DNA of 34,165 bases, taken from an uncultured Sphingorhabdus sp. Lineage in GTDB: Bacteria; Pseudomonadota; Alphaproteobacteria; Sphingomonadales; Sphingomonadaceae. Position numbers and translations under genes: made by a program. Under the pieces are notes generated by a model, which did not search any database, was not told the DNA's origin, and saw nothing but the letters and a program-made list of their open reading frames with translations. The DNA is taken from the NCBI GenBank assembly GCA_937944295.1, contig CALDZL010000145.1:1-34165 (forward strand), given 5' to 3'. Of the stretch, positions 10,550 to 22,202 are shown piece after piece (position 1 is the stretch's first letter; every line of letters begins with the position of its first letter).

Positions 10550-11368
10550 TTAAAAGCGAATTTTCGTTCCCACATAAACGGCTTCGCTGTCTTCGCGGCT
10601 ATCGATAGAAGATAATGGGATATCATTTTGACGATCGTAACGAACACCAGCCGTTAAATCGATACGTTTTGAAATAGAGAAGCTTCCGCCCAAATTCAAT
10701 GTATAATCTTCGCCAGCAGCATTACCAAGCGGACTTGGTGTCGCATCGGTGGGTTTCGCAATTTTCATAGAAGTACTAAATCTACTCGGCTTATCATCTT
10801 TGTCGTTTTTCAATTTGTAATTGATTGAGGGCGTTGAAATTCGGTTCAGACGGCCAGCATTATCGGCGACAGGTAATTTGGGCAGAGCGGTTAATTCAAA
10901 ACCCTTCCAACCTTTATCTTGTTTCAGACTATATTTTGTGGTTTGCAATGCAGCCAGTGTTCCGCTGGCTGGTACATCCTTTGTCAGGACATTACGAATA
11001 TTTACGGCTTTGGGTGTTTCATTGGTACGCGCTGCAACCGTTAGGGTGCGATTGGATATTTTATCCAGTCCAGCAGGCGTGAAGCGGAACAATGTGTTGG
11101 TCTTAATTGCATTTTTATTGCCGAAACGTTCTTGATGTAATTTTGCTATTTGGCTATCCACACCAGAAGGCGTAAATTGTAGGTTCAAGTTAGAATTTGT
11201 TTGGCCATTGACGGATGATTTTGCTGCGAAAGCAGGCATAATAATCGGTGAAAATGCCATTGATATGGCTGTTAAACCAATGATGGTTGGTCCCATAAGC
11301 CCATTGTGCATGGTTCTATGCTCTATATCGGCATTATTGCAATTAGGATTTGATGGTATTTGTTCCAT
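10550..11368 (-). CDS. Hypothetical secreted/outer-membrane beta-barrel-like protein
   Basis: Hydrophobic N-terminal export segment (GPTIIGLTAISMAFSPIIMPAFAAKSS); C-terminus YTLNLGGSFSISKRIDLTAGVRYDRQND...AVYVGTKIRF resembles beta strands ending in F. Confidence 0.6.
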   Translation of the reverse strand: MEQIPSNPNCNNADIEHRTMHNGLMGPTIIGLTAISMAFSPIIMPAFAAKSSVNGQTNSNLNLQFTPSGVDSQIAKLHQERFGNKNAIKTNTLFRFTPAGLDKISNRTLTVAARTNETPKAVNIRNVLTKDVPASGTLAALQTTKYSLKQDKGWKGFELTALPKLPVADNAGRLNRISTPSINYKLKNDKDDKPSRFSTSMKIAKPTDATPSPLGNAAGEDYTLNLGGSFSISKRIDLTAGVRYDRQNDIPLSSIDSREDSEAVYVGTKIRF

Positions 11369-11659
11369 TATTTCAATCTACATACTTAAAAATTATATAA
11401 AAGCAAATAATCATATTTTCGCCATATTCTATACATGATTTTTCAAATTAGCTTTAATCTGTTGTAAAAGAACATCATAATTAGCATGAATATAATGTTA
11501 ATATTATATTTTTCAGGATAAATTCGTTAATAAAAGCTCCAAAAATGAAAAAGCTATGCTGTTCAGGCCGTTGAAAGCTTGATACCTGCATCAAAGGCGA
11601 TATAGAGAAGATATATTAAACTAAATAATCATATTTCATATTGAAATTAAGGACAAGCC

Positions 11660-12106
11660 ATGCGCAAAGATAAAATTGCATCCAATATAATTATTGCAGC
11701 AGCACTAAGCACATTTATCATGCTAGGTGGCTGCGGAGGTAGCAACCGCCCAAGAGCAGATATAGCGGCGAGCAAAATCACGACAATTGGCGTCAATAGT
11801 TATATGTGGCAAGCATCACTAGAGGCTCTATCTTTTATGCCTTTGCTACAGGCCGATTCTAATGGGGGTGTTATCATCACCGACTGGTATGTTAATCCGC
11901 AAACACCAACGGACCGCGTTAAATTAACGGTGACGATATTGGACCAAGATTTGCGTGCCGATGGATTGCGTGTTGCGGCATCGCGCCAAGTTGCGAAAGA
12001 GGGCCAGTGGATAGATGCTCCTGTTAAAGCAGCAACGGTACAAAAATTAGAATCCATCATTTTGACTAAGGCACGCGATTTGCGTCGCAGCGCTATCGAC
12101 GGGTAA
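11660..12106 (+). CDS. DUF3576-like lipoprotein
   Basis: Lipobox [41 protein letters not shown] matches the DUF3576 family as remembered; directly upstream of leuS. Confidence 0.82.
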   Translation: MRKDKIASNIIIAAALSTFIMLGGCGGSNRPRADIAASKITTIGVNSYMWQASLEALSFMPLLQADSNGGVIITDWYVNPQTPTDRVKLTVTILDQDLRADGLRVAASRQVAKEGQWIDAPVKAATVQKLESIILTKARDLRRSAIDG

Positions 12107-12110
12107 TTTT

Positions 12111-14660
12111 ATGAGCGAACCAACACGTTTTAATCCGCACATTGCTGATGCGCGGTGGCAAAAGCATTGGGAAAAAGAAGGCACATTTATCGCCGATGAT
12201 GAAAGCGATAAGCCCAAATCATATATATTAGAAATGTTCCCTTATCCATCGGGTCGCATTCATATTGGCCATGTTCGTAATTATACAATGGGTGATGTTC
12301 TGGCGCGCTACAAACGTATGGCGGGCCACGAAGTGCTGCATCCTATGGGGTGGGACGCATTTGGTATGCCCGCTGAAAACGCCGCGATGGAGAAAAAAAC
12401 GCACCCAGGAAGCTGGACGCGCGAAAATATTACCAATATGCGCGCGCAGCTCAAGAAATTGGGTTTTGCCTTGGATTGGAGCCGTGAGATCGCAACTTGC
12501 GAGCCTGAATATTATGGCCAAGAGCAGGCGCTATTTTTAGCTCTATATAAAGCAGGGTTGGTATATCGCAAAGAAAGCAGCGTAAATTGGGACCCTGTCG
12601 ATATGACCGTGCTTGCCAATGAGCAAGTCATTGATGGCTGTGGTTGGCGCAGTGGTGCCCCCGTTGAAAAACGCCAATTAAGCCAATGGTTTTTGAAAAT
12701 CACCGAATTTTCTGATGATCTGCTCGATGGATTAGGCGATTTGAAAAACTGGCCTGATAAAGTGCGCTTGATGCAGGAAAATTGGATTGGTAAATCAAGC
12801 GGCTTGCAATTTCATTTCGATCTTGAACATAGTGTGGCGGGCGATGATGGTACAATCGACAAAGTCGAGGTTTTTTCAACGCGCCCTGATACTATTTTTG
12901 GCGCGAGTTTCGTCGCTATTGCTGCCGATCATCCATTGGCGCAAAGCTTATCCCAAGATAATCAACAGCTCAGCGATTTTTGTGACGATTGCCGCAAAAT
13001 GGGTACGACAGCGGCTGAGCTTGAAACGATGGAGAAAAAGGGCTTTGATACGGGTCTATCTGTCTTGCATCCGCTTGACCCCACATGGAAGCTGCCTGTT
13101 TTTGTCGCTAATTTTGTGCTGATGGATTATGGCACAGGCGCGGTTTTTGGCGTGCCAGCGCACGATCAGCGCGATTTGGATTTTGCTCGTAAATATATGC
13201 TGCCCGTCACGCGCGTTGTTGCCAAAGATGGTCAAGATGCGCCGATTGAAAATGAAGCCTTCACGGGCGAAGGGGCAATTATCAATTCGCGCTTTTTGGA
13301 TGGTATGGATATTGAAACCGCCAAAAAGAGCGTGATTGACCGTGCAGAAAGTGAAAATTGGGGTAAGACTCAAGTCACTTGGCGATTGCGCGATTGGGGG
13401 GTTTCGCGTCAACGCTATTGGGGTACGCCGATACCTATCATTCATTGTGAAGACTGTGGCCCTGTGGCTGTTCCAAGCGACAAATTGCCCGTTATCTTAC
13501 CCGAAGATGTAAGCTTTGACGTGCCAGGTAATCCGCTAGAGAGGCACCCGACATGGAGCAAAGCCAATTGCCCAAACTGCGGTAAAGCTGCGCGGCGCGA
13601 GACGGACACGCTAGATACATTCGCAGATAGTAGCTGGTATTTTCTGCGCTTTGCGAGTCAGCCAGCGGATAAACCCTTTGATCGCGACGTGGCCGAGAAA
13701 TGGATGCCTGTTGATCAATATATTGGCGGTATTGAACATGCGATTTTGCATCTATTATATGCGCGTTTTTGGACGCGGGCATTGGCGCATATTGATATGC
13801 TCAATGTCAAAGAACCATTTGAGAGTTTGTTTACGCAAGGTATGGTCACGCATGAAACCTATTCGCGACAAGCCGATGGGGATGCTAAACCGACCTATTA
13901 TAGTCCCGATGAAATTACCCGCAAATCAGACGGCGCAACTCTGCTATCCGATGGTAGCAAGGTCGATATTGGCCGAGTCATCAAAATGTCCAAGTCTAAG
14001 AAAAATGTTATCGATCCCGATGAAATTATCGATCAATATGGGGCCGATGCTGTGCGCTGGTTCATGCTATCGGATAGCCCGCCCGAACGTGACTTACCAT
14101 GGTCAGAGGCGGGTATCGAGGGGTGTTGGCGTTTTGTACAAAGGCTGTGGCGGCTTAAATCGTTGATAAATAATGAAACTGGAGCGCCTGATAAAGACTT
14201 AATGCGCAAAATGCATCAAAGCATCGCAGGCGTGGGTGAAGATATTGAAGCTTTGGCCTTTAATAAAGCAGTCGCAAAGATATATGGTCTGGTTAACGCC
14301 ATAGAAAAAGCAAAACCCTCTGCCAACCGCAATGAAGCAATAAAGACTGTGTTTTTGCTAAGCGCTCCTATGGTACCGCATATCGCCGAACAAGCATGGA
14401 GCGAGATGGGTGAGGCTGGCCTTATTTCCAATGCGCTTTGGCCCGATTATGATGAAAGCATGCTGACCGAAGACGAAATCACGGTGGTGATACAGATAAA
14501 GGGTAAGGTGAGAGATAAAGTTCAAATTACCCCAGGAATGGCAAATGAAGCATTAGAAGCCCTTGCGCTTGGACGCGATAAGGTGCAGCATATCATTGAT
14601 GGTGCGCCGATACGTAAAGTGATTGTTGTGCCTGATCGTCTGGTCAATATTGTGATATAA
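12111..14660 (+). CDS. leuS: Leucyl-tRNA synthetase
   Basis: [30 protein letters not shown] (HIGH), [15 protein letters not shown] (KMSKS), full length 849 aa. Confidence 0.99.
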   Translation: MSEPTRFNPHIADARWQKHWEKEGTFIADDESDKPKSYILEMFPYPSGRIHIGHVRNYTMGDVLARYKRMAGHEVLHPMGWDAFGMPAENAAMEKKTHPGSWTRENITNMRAQLKKLGFALDWSREIATCEPEYYGQEQALFLALYKAGLVYRKESSVNWDPVDMTVLANEQVIDGCGWRSGAPVEKRQLSQWFLKITEFSDDLLDGLGDLKNWPDKVRLMQENWIGKSSGLQFHFDLEHSVAGDDGTIDKVEVFSTRPDTIFGASFVAIAADHPLAQSLSQDNQQLSDFCDDCRKMGTTAAELETMEKKGFDTGLSVLHPLDPTWKLPVFVANFVLMDYGTGAVFGVPAHDQRDLDFARKYMLPVTRVVAKDGQDAPIENEAFTGEGAIINSRFLDGMDIETAKKSVIDRAESENWGKTQVTWRLRDWGVSRQRYWGTPIPIIHCEDCGPVAVPSDKLPVILPEDVSFDVPGNPLERHPTWSKANCPNCGKAARRETDTLDTFADSSWYFLRFASQPADKPFDRDVAEKWMPVDQYIGGIEHAILHLLYARFWTRALAHIDMLNVKEPFESLFTQGMVTHETYSRQADGDAKPTYYSPDEITRKSDGATLLSDGSKVDIGRVIKMSKSKKNVIDPDEIIDQYGADAVRWFMLSDSPPERDLPWSEAGIEGCWRFVQRLWRLKSLINNETGAPDKDLMRKMHQSIAGVGEDIEALAFNKAVAKIYGLVNAIEKAKPSANRNEAIKTVFLLSAPMVPHIAEQAWSEMGEAGLISNALWPDYDESMLTEDEITVVIQIKGKVRDKVQITPGMANEALEALALGRDKVQHIIDGAPIRKVIVVPDRLVNIVI

Positions 14661-14668
14661 GGATTATC

Positions 14669-15166
14669 ATGCGCACATTATATGCATCATTTTTGATACT
14701 TTTACTATTTTCACTCTCTGCTTGTGGTTTGAAACCGCTTTATGGCGATGGGCGGAATGGTGCTGTTTCCTCTGTGTTAGGGCAAGTCACAGTTGACCCT
14801 ATAGAGGGTAAAAATGGCTGGCTAATGACCAATGCTCTTAATGATCGCCTTGATGCATCAAAAAGTGGCGATGCCGTTTATAAATTGGTGGTTGTATTGG
14901 ACGATCAAATAGAAGGTTTCGGCGTGCGCGCCGATGATACCGTCACGCGTGAGCGGCGCACATTGCGCGCGCGTTATCAATTGGTGGAATTGGCCAGCGG
15001 CAATATATTGCTCGATGCAACAGCAGGCAGCGATGCGGGTATTGATGTGGTGAGCAGCGAGTTTGCGACAATTGCCGCCGAAGATACGGCGCTTGAAAAT
15101 CTCTCGCAAAATGTAGCTGATAAAATTATATCGCGATTGTCCCTATTTGCTCTTGATCAGAAATAA
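14669..15166 (+). CDS. lptE: LPS assembly lipoprotein LptE
   Basis: Lipobox LSACGLKPLYGDG; position between leuS and holA is canonical. Confidence 0.9.
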   Translation: MRTLYASFLILLLFSLSACGLKPLYGDGRNGAVSSVLGQVTVDPIEGKNGWLMTNALNDRLDASKSGDAVYKLVVVLDDQIEGFGVRADDTVTRERRTLRARYQLVELASGNILLDATAGSDAGIDVVSSEFATIAAEDTALENLSQNVADKIISRLSLFALDQK

Positions 15167-15168
15167 AA

Positions 15169-16221
15169 ATGGCCGCTGTTAAACCGTTAACAGAGGCACA
15201 AATTATAGGGGCTATTGGTAACCCCGCTGGATATCGTATGTTTTTGATATGCGGTCCCGAAGAAACGGCTGCCCATACTATTGCCAGCAATTTATGCAAA
15301 AAAATGGGGGATATGGAACGTATTGATATTGACAGCGATATGCTGAAATCAGAGCCAGCTCTGCTTGCTGATGAGGCTTGTTCGCAATCCTTATTTGGTG
15401 ATAAACGCTATATTCGCTTATCTCTAAAACGTGATGAAGCACTGGGTGCAATCGAAAATTTACTAGAGTGCGATAATGCTGAAAATATTGTTATCGCAAC
15501 AGCTGGTAATTTAACCAAAGCAAGTAAACTGCGTAAATTGGCCGAAAAATCGGCACAAATAGCATTTCATATTTGTTATGCTCCTGATGCAAAAGATTTG
15601 GTTCCAATATTAATAGATAATGCCCGTTCAAAAGGGTTACAATTAGACCGAGCATTATCCGCGCTAATTGCTCAAAATTGTAATTATAATAGAAGCTTAG
15701 CATTTTCTGAAATTGAGAAACTAGCGCTTTATTATGATGCGGACTCTGAACGTCCTGTGGAAGCCAAAATAGAGGACTTCGTCAAGCTTTCTGCCGACGC
15801 TGCAGCCGATAATCAAGGAGCATTAATCAATGCCCTATTGTGCGGTAATATTAAACAATCGGGTGAGCAACTATCAGAAGCGCGTGAGATGGGATTAAAT
15901 GCTATCTCCGTTGTGCGTGCTATGCAACGTAGAATAACAATGTTGGCAGCCATGCGTCCTCAGGTGGATGGTGGGCGCAGTGCGGCAGAGGTTGTGAAAA
16001 GAAATCCTGCAATATTTTGGAAAGAAGAGAGCTTAGTCGCGATACAATTAACCATATGGACATCGCAAAGATTGGCGGCGCTGATAACGCATTTGCTCAA
16101 TATGGAAGGTGAGATTATGGCTGTTAAGGTTGAATTTTCAACGATTTTTCTGGAACAAGAATTAATGCGTATCGCTAGGGCTGCGGCAAGCGTGAGACGC
16201 AAACATAACATTTATTCGTAA
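15169..16221 (+). CDS. holA: DNA polymerase III subunit delta
   Basis: FLICGPEETAAHTIASNL, GDKRYIRLS, KGLQLDRALSALIAQNCNYNRSLAFSEIEKLALY; leuS-lptE-holA context. Confidence 0.93.
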   Translation: MAAVKPLTEAQIIGAIGNPAGYRMFLICGPEETAAHTIASNLCKKMGDMERIDIDSDMLKSEPALLADEACSQSLFGDKRYIRLSLKRDEALGAIENLLECDNAENIVIATAGNLTKASKLRKLAEKSAQIAFHICYAPDAKDLVPILIDNARSKGLQLDRALSALIAQNCNYNRSLAFSEIEKLALYYDADSERPVEAKIEDFVKLSADAAADNQGALINALLCGNIKQSGEQLSEAREMGLNAISVVRAMQRRITMLAAMRPQVDGGRSAAEVVKRNPAIFWKEESLVAIQLTIWTSQRLAALITHLLNMEGEIMAVKVEFSTIFLEQELMRIARAAASVRRKHNIYS

Positions 16222-16739
16222 TTTACAGTGATCGGAATACGGCCGCGAAACCGTCCAGATACATCGCCATTAATCACCAAATCACCGCCAAAGGAAAACC
16301 GCAATTCACCCGAAAAATCAAGACGTGGAAGTGGTGGTAGATCGGTACGAATGGATTGAATGTCAACCTGTCCACCTTTATTAGAACGCATAGTGATTGT
16401 GCTGGGCATTTCTATATAGACAGTGCGTCCTGGTTCACCCGTAATACGTACAGAGCCAGCAACAGCATATCCCCCTAAATCAACCAATTGGCCAACAACT
16501 TGCTTTTGGCCATTGCGCTCATTGACGGCAATACGGCCTTGCCCCCTTCCAGAGAGGGCAGCACGGCTAAAGTTAAGATTGGTGGTAATCTCAATCTTAA
16601 TAGGGGCGATCGTTTCTTGCTTTTCTCTTGTTTGTGGCTTGTCACATAGACGACAGCCATGTGCATTGACGCTATTAGAGAGCGAAATTAGCATGAAAAT
16701 GCTGGCTGTAACGCAAACAGTTAGTTTAATTTGCACCAT
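16212..16739 (-). CDS. DUF4402-like secreted protein
   Basis: Signal peptide from the M at 16739; GRGQGRIAVNERNGQKQVVGQLVDLGGYAVAGSVRITGEPGRTVYIEMPSTITM; convergent 10-bp overlap with holA. Confidence 0.65.
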   Translation of the reverse strand: MVQIKLTVCVTASIFMLISLSNSVNAHGCRLCDKPQTREKQETIAPIKIEITTNLNFSRAALSGRGQGRIAVNERNGQKQVVGQLVDLGGYAVAGSVRITGEPGRTVYIEMPSTITMRSNKGGQVDIQSIRTDLPPLPRLDFSGELRFSFGGDLVINGDVSGRFRGRIPITVNYE

Positions 16740-16848
16740 GTTTAATGTATCGACAAACATAGTAAATATTTGGTTAAGATAAATTTGGATTGGCAATAAT
16801 ATATAAGGTGTGTCTTGATTAATTTAAATAATAGCATATCTATAGAGT

Positions 16849-17241
16849 ATGAATGATAAAGATATAACTGATAAGCAATGGCGTGAAAGATTAACACCGC
16901 AGCAATATGCTGTTTTGCGTCAAGGTGGGACCGATAGAGCTTTTACAGGTCTTTTACTGAATGAAAAAAGAAAAGGTGAATATCTGTGTGCAGGTTGTGG
17001 CACGGCCCTATTTCACTCAGAAACCAAATATGACAGTGGTAGTGGATGGCCCAGTTTTACGGATGTTATGAATGAAGAGGAAGTCACCCTAGTCACCGAT
17101 CATAGCCATGGGATGGTGCGCACAGAAGTTAAATGCGGTAATTGTGATGGCCATTTGGGGCATGTATTTCCTGATGGACCAGCGGAAAACGGCCTTAGAT
17201 ATTGTATCAATAGCAGTGCATTGTCATTTGATGATGATTAA
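16849..17241 (+). CDS. msrB: Peptide-methionine (R)-S-oxide reductase MsrB
   Basis: YLCAGCGTALFHSETKYDSGSGWPSF, CGNCDGHLGHVFPDGP, GLRYCINSSALSF (catalytic Cys). Confidence 0.98.
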   Translation: MNDKDITDKQWRERLTPQQYAVLRQGGTDRAFTGLLLNEKRKGEYLCAGCGTALFHSETKYDSGSGWPSFTDVMNEEEVTLVTDHSHGMVRTEVKCGNCDGHLGHVFPDGPAENGLRYCINSSALSFDDD

Positions 17242-17357
17242 AGGGTTCATAATAGAGCAATATAACAGATATTAATCTTTTAATGGTTACATTTTCTTTC
17301 CAACATATAGGATGAAATTAGCTTGTTATGTGTGTTTTATTATTTAATGGTATTTGA

Positions 17358-19457
17358 ATGGGGAAGGCTAAATCAAAAAAATCCTCGAGTGGATTTATAG
17401 GAAGATGGTTTAAGCGCCTCTTTATAGTTGGATTATTGCTCGCTATAATAGCTGCAATTGCGATCGGCATATTTGTATCTATTGCCCGTTCTGAATTACA
17501 GAGCTTTGAAGAGTTAAAACAATCTCCCAATGGACAGATGATCCGCGTGAGAGCTGCCGATGGTACTATCATACAAACATTAGGCCCAAGCTTTGGACGC
17601 TGGTTATCGATAGAAGATATCCCTGTGAACATGAAAGATGCGATGGTAGCAGTTGAAGATCGCAGATTTGAATATCACTATGGTGTTGACCCTATTGGCA
17701 TAGCGCGATCATTTTATGAACGCTATCAAGAAGGCCGCTTTACGCAGGGCGGTTCTACGATAACACAGCAATTAGCGCGTAATCTTTTTCTGAATAATAA
17801 TCGAAATTTTAGGCGTAAAATTCGTGAAATGATATTGGCCACTGCTATGGAAACTAAATTTTCCAAAGAACAGATTTTGGAACTTTATTTGAATAAAGTT
17901 TATTTTGGTGGCGGTGCTTATGGTGTTGATGCTGCGAGCCGTACATTTTTTGACCATAGTGCTACAGAATTAAGTTTAGCAGAGTCTGCTATCATCGCGG
18001 GCCTTGTGAAGGCGCCATCCAATTATTCACCCACGGCGGATGCGCAAGCCGCTATCGATAGAGCATCTGTTGTTGTAGAGGTGATGCAAGATGCAGGTAT
18101 GATTACTGCAGCGCAGGCCAATGAGGTGAAACCAGCAGAGGTCAAATTAGCAGCCGATAAACCACAAAATAGTGTGCGTTATTTTACCGACTATGCACTT
18201 CCTTTGTTGGATAATTTAATCGATGAAACTGAAAAACCAATTGATGTATGGACAACGATTGATTTGCGCATGCAACGTGCTGCGACCACAGCTATTCGTT
18301 CTAATGTACCGCGTGGTGTTCAAGGTGCTCTGGTATCAATCGACCGTGATGGCGCCGTGTTGGCAATGGTAGGGGGGGCTGATTATGTGGCCAGTAATTA
18401 CAACAGAGCCGTTACATCCGTGCGCCAACCAGGGTCTTCTTGGAAATTATTTGTATATTTAACCGCATTAGAGGCTGGCTTACGTCCAGACGATGAAGTT
18501 ATTGATGAGCCAGTTGAAATTAGCGGATGGGTACCGCGCAATAGTGGGGATCGATATGCGGGTAATATTACGCTAAAAACGGCCTTCACTTTTTCTAAAA
18601 ACACAATAGCCGCTCAAATTGGCAATGAATTTGGTACATCAACCATAGCAAGCATGGCACGGCGCATGGGAATATCGACACCAATAAATACCAGCCCTTC
18701 TATGGTGCTTGGTACATCGGAAGCACGGGTTATTGAAATGGTGCGTGCTTATGCGATAGTAGGTAATGAAGGCCGTGATGTGGAGCCTTATTTTATTACC
18801 AAGGTTACAACCATCGATAATGATATTCTATATCAACATCGTAAGCCAGCTTCTAAACAAATATTGGAAGACTGGGTTGCAGGAGGCATTACCGAATTAA
18901 TGGCTAATGCAGTAGAGGTCGGTACGGGCCGCGCCGCACAAATTGGTAGGCCAACAGCAGGTAAAACGGGGACAACCTCTAGCAATAAAGATGGTTGGTT
19001 TTTGGGATTTTCTAGCGGTATTACAACTGGTGTATGGATGGGCCGCGATGATGCAAAACCTGTGAGCGGATTGGAAGGAGGTAGCTCTCCTGCGCGCGCT
19101 TTTTCATCTTATATGCGCGTTGCTGTTTCTGGTCGGCCAGCGAGTCAGTTTGTGATAGTAGAATATCCTGAACGTGAAGAAGATGAAGGTCTAGCTTTTG
19201 GCGATGATGAAAATAGCCTATTCATTGATGAAAATGGTTTGCCTATAGAAGGCCCTCCAGAATTGGGCATAGAGGGCGTTATAGAAGTAGCAGAACCAGA
19301 AATATTAGATGAGGGTTGGATAGATCGCGTATTAGGCAGGCCTAGTAGTGATCTTGATGATCCCATTGAACCCAATGTACCAGAACAGTCAACACCTCCG
19401 CCAGAGCAAGCTATTAGATCAGAGTCGATCGATGATCTGCTCAATGAACCACAGTAG
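17358..19457 (+). CDS. Penicillin-binding protein 1A family (transglycosylase/transpeptidase)
   Basis: TM anchor, VAVEDRRFEYHYGVDPIGIARS, QGGSTITQQLARNLFL, SVRQPGSSWKLFVYLTALE (SxxK), TAGKTGTTSSNKDGWFLGF (KTG). Confidence 0.96.
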   Translation: MGKAKSKKSSSGFIGRWFKRLFIVGLLLAIIAAIAIGIFVSIARSELQSFEELKQSPNGQMIRVRAADGTIIQTLGPSFGRWLSIEDIPVNMKDAMVAVEDRRFEYHYGVDPIGIARSFYERYQEGRFTQGGSTITQQLARNLFLNNNRNFRRKIREMILATAMETKFSKEQILELYLNKVYFGGGAYGVDAASRTFFDHSATELSLAESAIIAGLVKAPSNYSPTADAQAAIDRASVVVEVMQDAGMITAAQANEVKPAEVKLAADKPQNSVRYFTDYALPLLDNLIDETEKPIDVWTTIDLRMQRAATTAIRSNVPRGVQGALVSIDRDGAVLAMVGGADYVASNYNRAVTSVRQPGSSWKLFVYLTALEAGLRPDDEVIDEPVEISGWVPRNSGDRYAGNITLKTAFTFSKNTIAAQIGNEFGTSTIASMARRMGISTPINTSPSMVLGTSEARVIEMVRAYAIVGNEGRDVEPYFITKVTTIDNDILYQHRKPASKQILEDWVAGGITELMANAVEVGTGRAAQIGRPTAGKTGTTSSNKDGWFLGFSSGITTGVWMGRDDAKPVSGLEGGSSPARAFSSYMRVAVSGRPASQFVIVEYPEREEDEGLAFGDDENSLFIDENGLPIEGPPELGIEGVIEVAEPEILDEGWIDRVLGRPSSDLDDPIEPNVPEQSTPPPEQAIRSESIDDLLNEPQ

Positions 19458-19608
19458 ATAATATCCTTTGTGACATTATTTCTATTTTTTATGAGCAACA
19501 TAGATTTAAGGAAAATACTTGATTTTCTAATTATAGAAGCTCAAATGCTAAATACGACTGATTCATTCTGATTATAGATATTGTCAATAACCACTTTGGG
19601 AGTTTTGC

Positions 19609-20067
19609 ATGCGCTTATCTAATATGGCGGACTATGCTATTGTAATGATGGCCGCAGCTGCGCGCCATTGCGGTGGTGCACGTATATCTGCCACGCAATT
19701 GGCGGAAGAAACAGGTATAGCTTTACCAACCGTACAAAAATTAGTAACATCATTGAGCAAAGCAGGCCTCATCACATCTATTCGCGGAACAGGCGGCGGG
19801 ATCAGCCTCTCACGACCTTCTGCTGCTATCAACCTCGCAGAAATCATTGAGGCCATTGAAGGCCCCATAGCCATGACGAGCTGCATTAATGAAAATAGTA
19901 TAGATTGCGCCATTGAGTATAATTGTCATGTCAAACCGCATTGGCCCATTTTAAATGGAGCAGTGCGCAAAGCCCTCTCCGATGTTAGCTTAGATGCCTT
20001 ATGCAAAGCGCCCAACATGTTCAATAATCCTGCCAAACAAGCTCCACTTATGGATACCCCACTATGA
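19609..20067 (+). CDS. SUF system Fe-S cluster assembly regulator (Rrf2 family)
   Basis: Rrf2 HTH ([17 protein letters not shown]...[42 protein letters not shown]), C-terminal Cys residues ([16 protein letters not shown]), start of suf operon. Confidence 0.93.
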   Translation: MRLSNMADYAIVMMAAAARHCGGARISATQLAEETGIALPTVQKLVTSLSKAGLITSIRGTGGGISLSRPSAAINLAEIIEAIEGPIAMTSCINENSIDCAIEYNCHVKPHWPILNGAVRKALSDVSLDALCKAPNMFNNPAKQAPLMDTPL

Positions 20068-21611
20068 CCGACACGATTAAAATATCCGATGTTTCTATCA
20101 CGCATAAAGAGGCAGCGGACGAAACACAGCGTCAGGCCGAACGCGCCGAAATGAATGCCGAGGCGCAAGCGGCGGCTGATGCAGCGTCTACCTATGAATT
20201 TGGGTGGTCATCAGATATTGAACAGGAATTTGCCGAAAAAGGCCTAACCGAAGATACGGTGCGCTTTATCTCAGGCAAAAAGGGTGAACCTGAATGGATG
20301 CTCGATTGGCGCTTAAAAGCATTTCGCATGTGGGAAACTATGGAAAGCCCCGATTGGGCCAAAGTGAATTTTCCAGCCATTGATTATCAAGATGCCTATT
20401 ATTATGCCGAACCGAAAGCCAAGCCCAAGCTTAATTCGCTCGATGAGGTTGATCCTGAAATTTTACGTATCTATGAAAAACTCGGTATTCCCATCGAAGA
20501 ACAAAAGGTTCTCGCTGGCGTAGAAGGTGCGCGCAAAGTGGCCGTTGATGCGGTGTTTGATAGCGTATCAGTAGCGACAACATTCCGCGAAGAATTGGAG
20601 AGCGCTGGCGTGATTTTCCGCAGCATTTCCGAAGCCATTAAAGAATATCCCGATCTGGTGAAAAAATATCTCGGCAAAGTCGTGCCGATGAAGGATAATT
20701 ATTTCGCGACGCTCAATTGCGCGGTCTTTTCCGATGGTACATTTGTCTACATCCCCAAGGGCGTGCGTTGTCCGATGGAATTATCAACCTATTTCCGTAT
20801 CAATGCGGAAAATACGGGCCAGTTTGAGCGCACTTTGATTGTCGCCGATGAAGGCAGCTATGTTAGCTATCTTGAGGGTTGCACCGCACCAATGCGCGAT
20901 GAAAATCAACTGCACGCGGCCGTTGTTGAATTGGTGGCTATGGATGATGCAGAGATTAAATATTCCACCGTGCAAAATTGGTATCCTGGCGATGCAGAAG
21001 GAAAAGGCGGTATTTATAATTTCGTGACCAAGCGCGGCTTGTGCCAAGGCAAAAATAGCAAGATTAGCTGGACGCAAGTGGAAACGGGCAGCGCGGTGAC
21101 GTGGAAATATCCAAGCTGTGTACTCAATGGCGAAAATAGCGTTGGTGAATTTTATTCGGTGGCGCTCACCAATAATTATCAGCAGGCCGACACAGGCACG
21201 AAGATGATCCATAATGGCAAGAACACTCGTTCAACCATCATCTCCAAAGGCATTAGCGCAGGCAAGTCTGACAATACCTATCGCGGCCTTGTGCGCGTGG
21301 GGGCGAATGCGGAGAATGTGCGCAATTTCACCCAATGCGATAGTCTGCTGCTTGGCGATCAATGCGGGGCGCATACCGTGCCCTATATAGAGGTGAAAAA
21401 CCCGACCGCGACGATTGAGCATGAAGCAACAACGTCAAAAATTTCGGACGATCAAATGTTCTATGCACAGCAACGCGGCCTAGATGAGGAAGAAGCAGTT
21501 GCGCTGATCGTCAATGGTTTTGCCAAGGATGTTCTGAAAGAATTACCGATGGAATTTGCGGTTGAAGCGCAAAAGCTTCTTGCGATTAGCTTGGAAGGAA
21601 GCGTCGGCTAG
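20064..21611 (+). CDS. sufB: Fe-S cluster assembly protein SufB
   Basis: [74 protein letters not shown]. Confidence 0.98.
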   Translation: MTDTIKISDVSITHKEAADETQRQAERAEMNAEAQAAADAASTYEFGWSSDIEQEFAEKGLTEDTVRFISGKKGEPEWMLDWRLKAFRMWETMESPDWAKVNFPAIDYQDAYYYAEPKAKPKLNSLDEVDPEILRIYEKLGIPIEEQKVLAGVEGARKVAVDAVFDSVSVATTFREELESAGVIFRSISEAIKEYPDLVKKYLGKVVPMKDNYFATLNCAVFSDGTFVYIPKGVRCPMELSTYFRINAENTGQFERTLIVADEGSYVSYLEGCTAPMRDENQLHAAVVELVAMDDAEIKYSTVQNWYPGDAEGKGGIYNFVTKRGLCQGKNSKISWTQVETGSAVTWKYPSCVLNGENSVGEFYSVALTNNYQQADTGTKMIHNGKNTRSTIISKGISAGKSDNTYRGLVRVGANAENVRNFTQCDSLLLGDQCGAHTVPYIEVKNPTATIEHEATTSKISDDQMFYAQQRGLDEEEAVALIVNGFAKDVLKELPMEFAVEAQKLLAISLEGSVG

Positions 21612-21645
21612 TCTTATGTCAAAGCCCTCGCATCATACTTCATAT

Positions 21646-21764
21646 CGTCATGCTGAACCTGTTTCAGCATCTATTGTGCGTGGAATGGTAATAGGTGCCA
21701 AAAAACATATTCTGAGCAAAATACTTGGTAACGCAGTTATGCATAAAAACGCAATAGGAATGAC
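21646..21764 (+). repeat. Putative dispersed intergenic repeat containing hairpin CGTCATGCTGAACCTGTTTCAGCATC
   Basis: Inverted repeat ATGCTGAA(CCTGT)TTCAGCAT at 21650-21670; resembles a short repeat recalled from many sphingomonad genomes. The 3' boundary (AATGACGCA) is approximate. Confidence 0.55.
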
Positions 21765-21857
21765 GCAGTTAGGAAATAATAACCATAATGGCTGGCGCAC
21801 CCTTAACCCTTATAATGCTATACTAGGCACAGATATATGCGACGAAAGGAAATATCT

Positions 21858-22178
21858 GTGAAATTATTAAAACTATCTCTGGCAGCAGCAATTTTAATGG
21901 GAGCTTCAACAAGCGCAATTGCGGGCGCACCCATCACGATTAGACTGACCCCAGAAAAAGCAAGCGATGCCGACTATAATGCCTTTAAAAGCTATGCGCG
22001 CTGCATGACACAGCCAAGCTTTCCAAGCGCAAGCCAATTTCAAGCGCGCGTCAATAGCTGCTCACGCTATGCCCGCTCTATCAAATCGGCCAATGTACGC
22101 GGCATGCAACAATGGTTTCAAAATCAAGTTAAATTATCACCTGGTGCCAATACACAAGTCACCATAAGCCGATCATAG
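21858..22178 (+). CDS. Small secreted hypothetical protein in the suf operon
   Basis: GTG at 21858 preceded by AAAGGAA RBS (the ORF-track ATG at 21837 lacks an RBS); signal peptide VKLLKLSLAAAILMGASTSAIAG; mature protein with two Cys (YARCMTQ, NSCSRYAR). Confidence 0.65.
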   Translation: MKLLKLSLAAAILMGASTSAIAGAPITIRLTPEKASDADYNAFKSYARCMTQPSFPSASQFQARVNSCSRYARSIKSANVRGMQQWFQNQVKLSPGANTQVTISRS

Positions 22179-22202
22179 GGCTTAATATTAATAGGATGAA
22201 AT

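Noticed and set aside
19458-19608. Possible IscR/Rrf2 operator upstream of the suf regulator
   Set aside because: The AT-rich intergenic region has no clear match to a type 1 or type 2 IscR motif that I could defend by eye.
20784-21212. 142-aa antisense ORF opposite sufB, and similar long antisense ORFs over leuS, sufD, sufS, holA and the antiporter
   Set aside because: They lie fully inside strongly supported coding genes in the opposite strand and encode compositionally odd, unrecognisable peptides; explained as mirror ORFs of codon bias.
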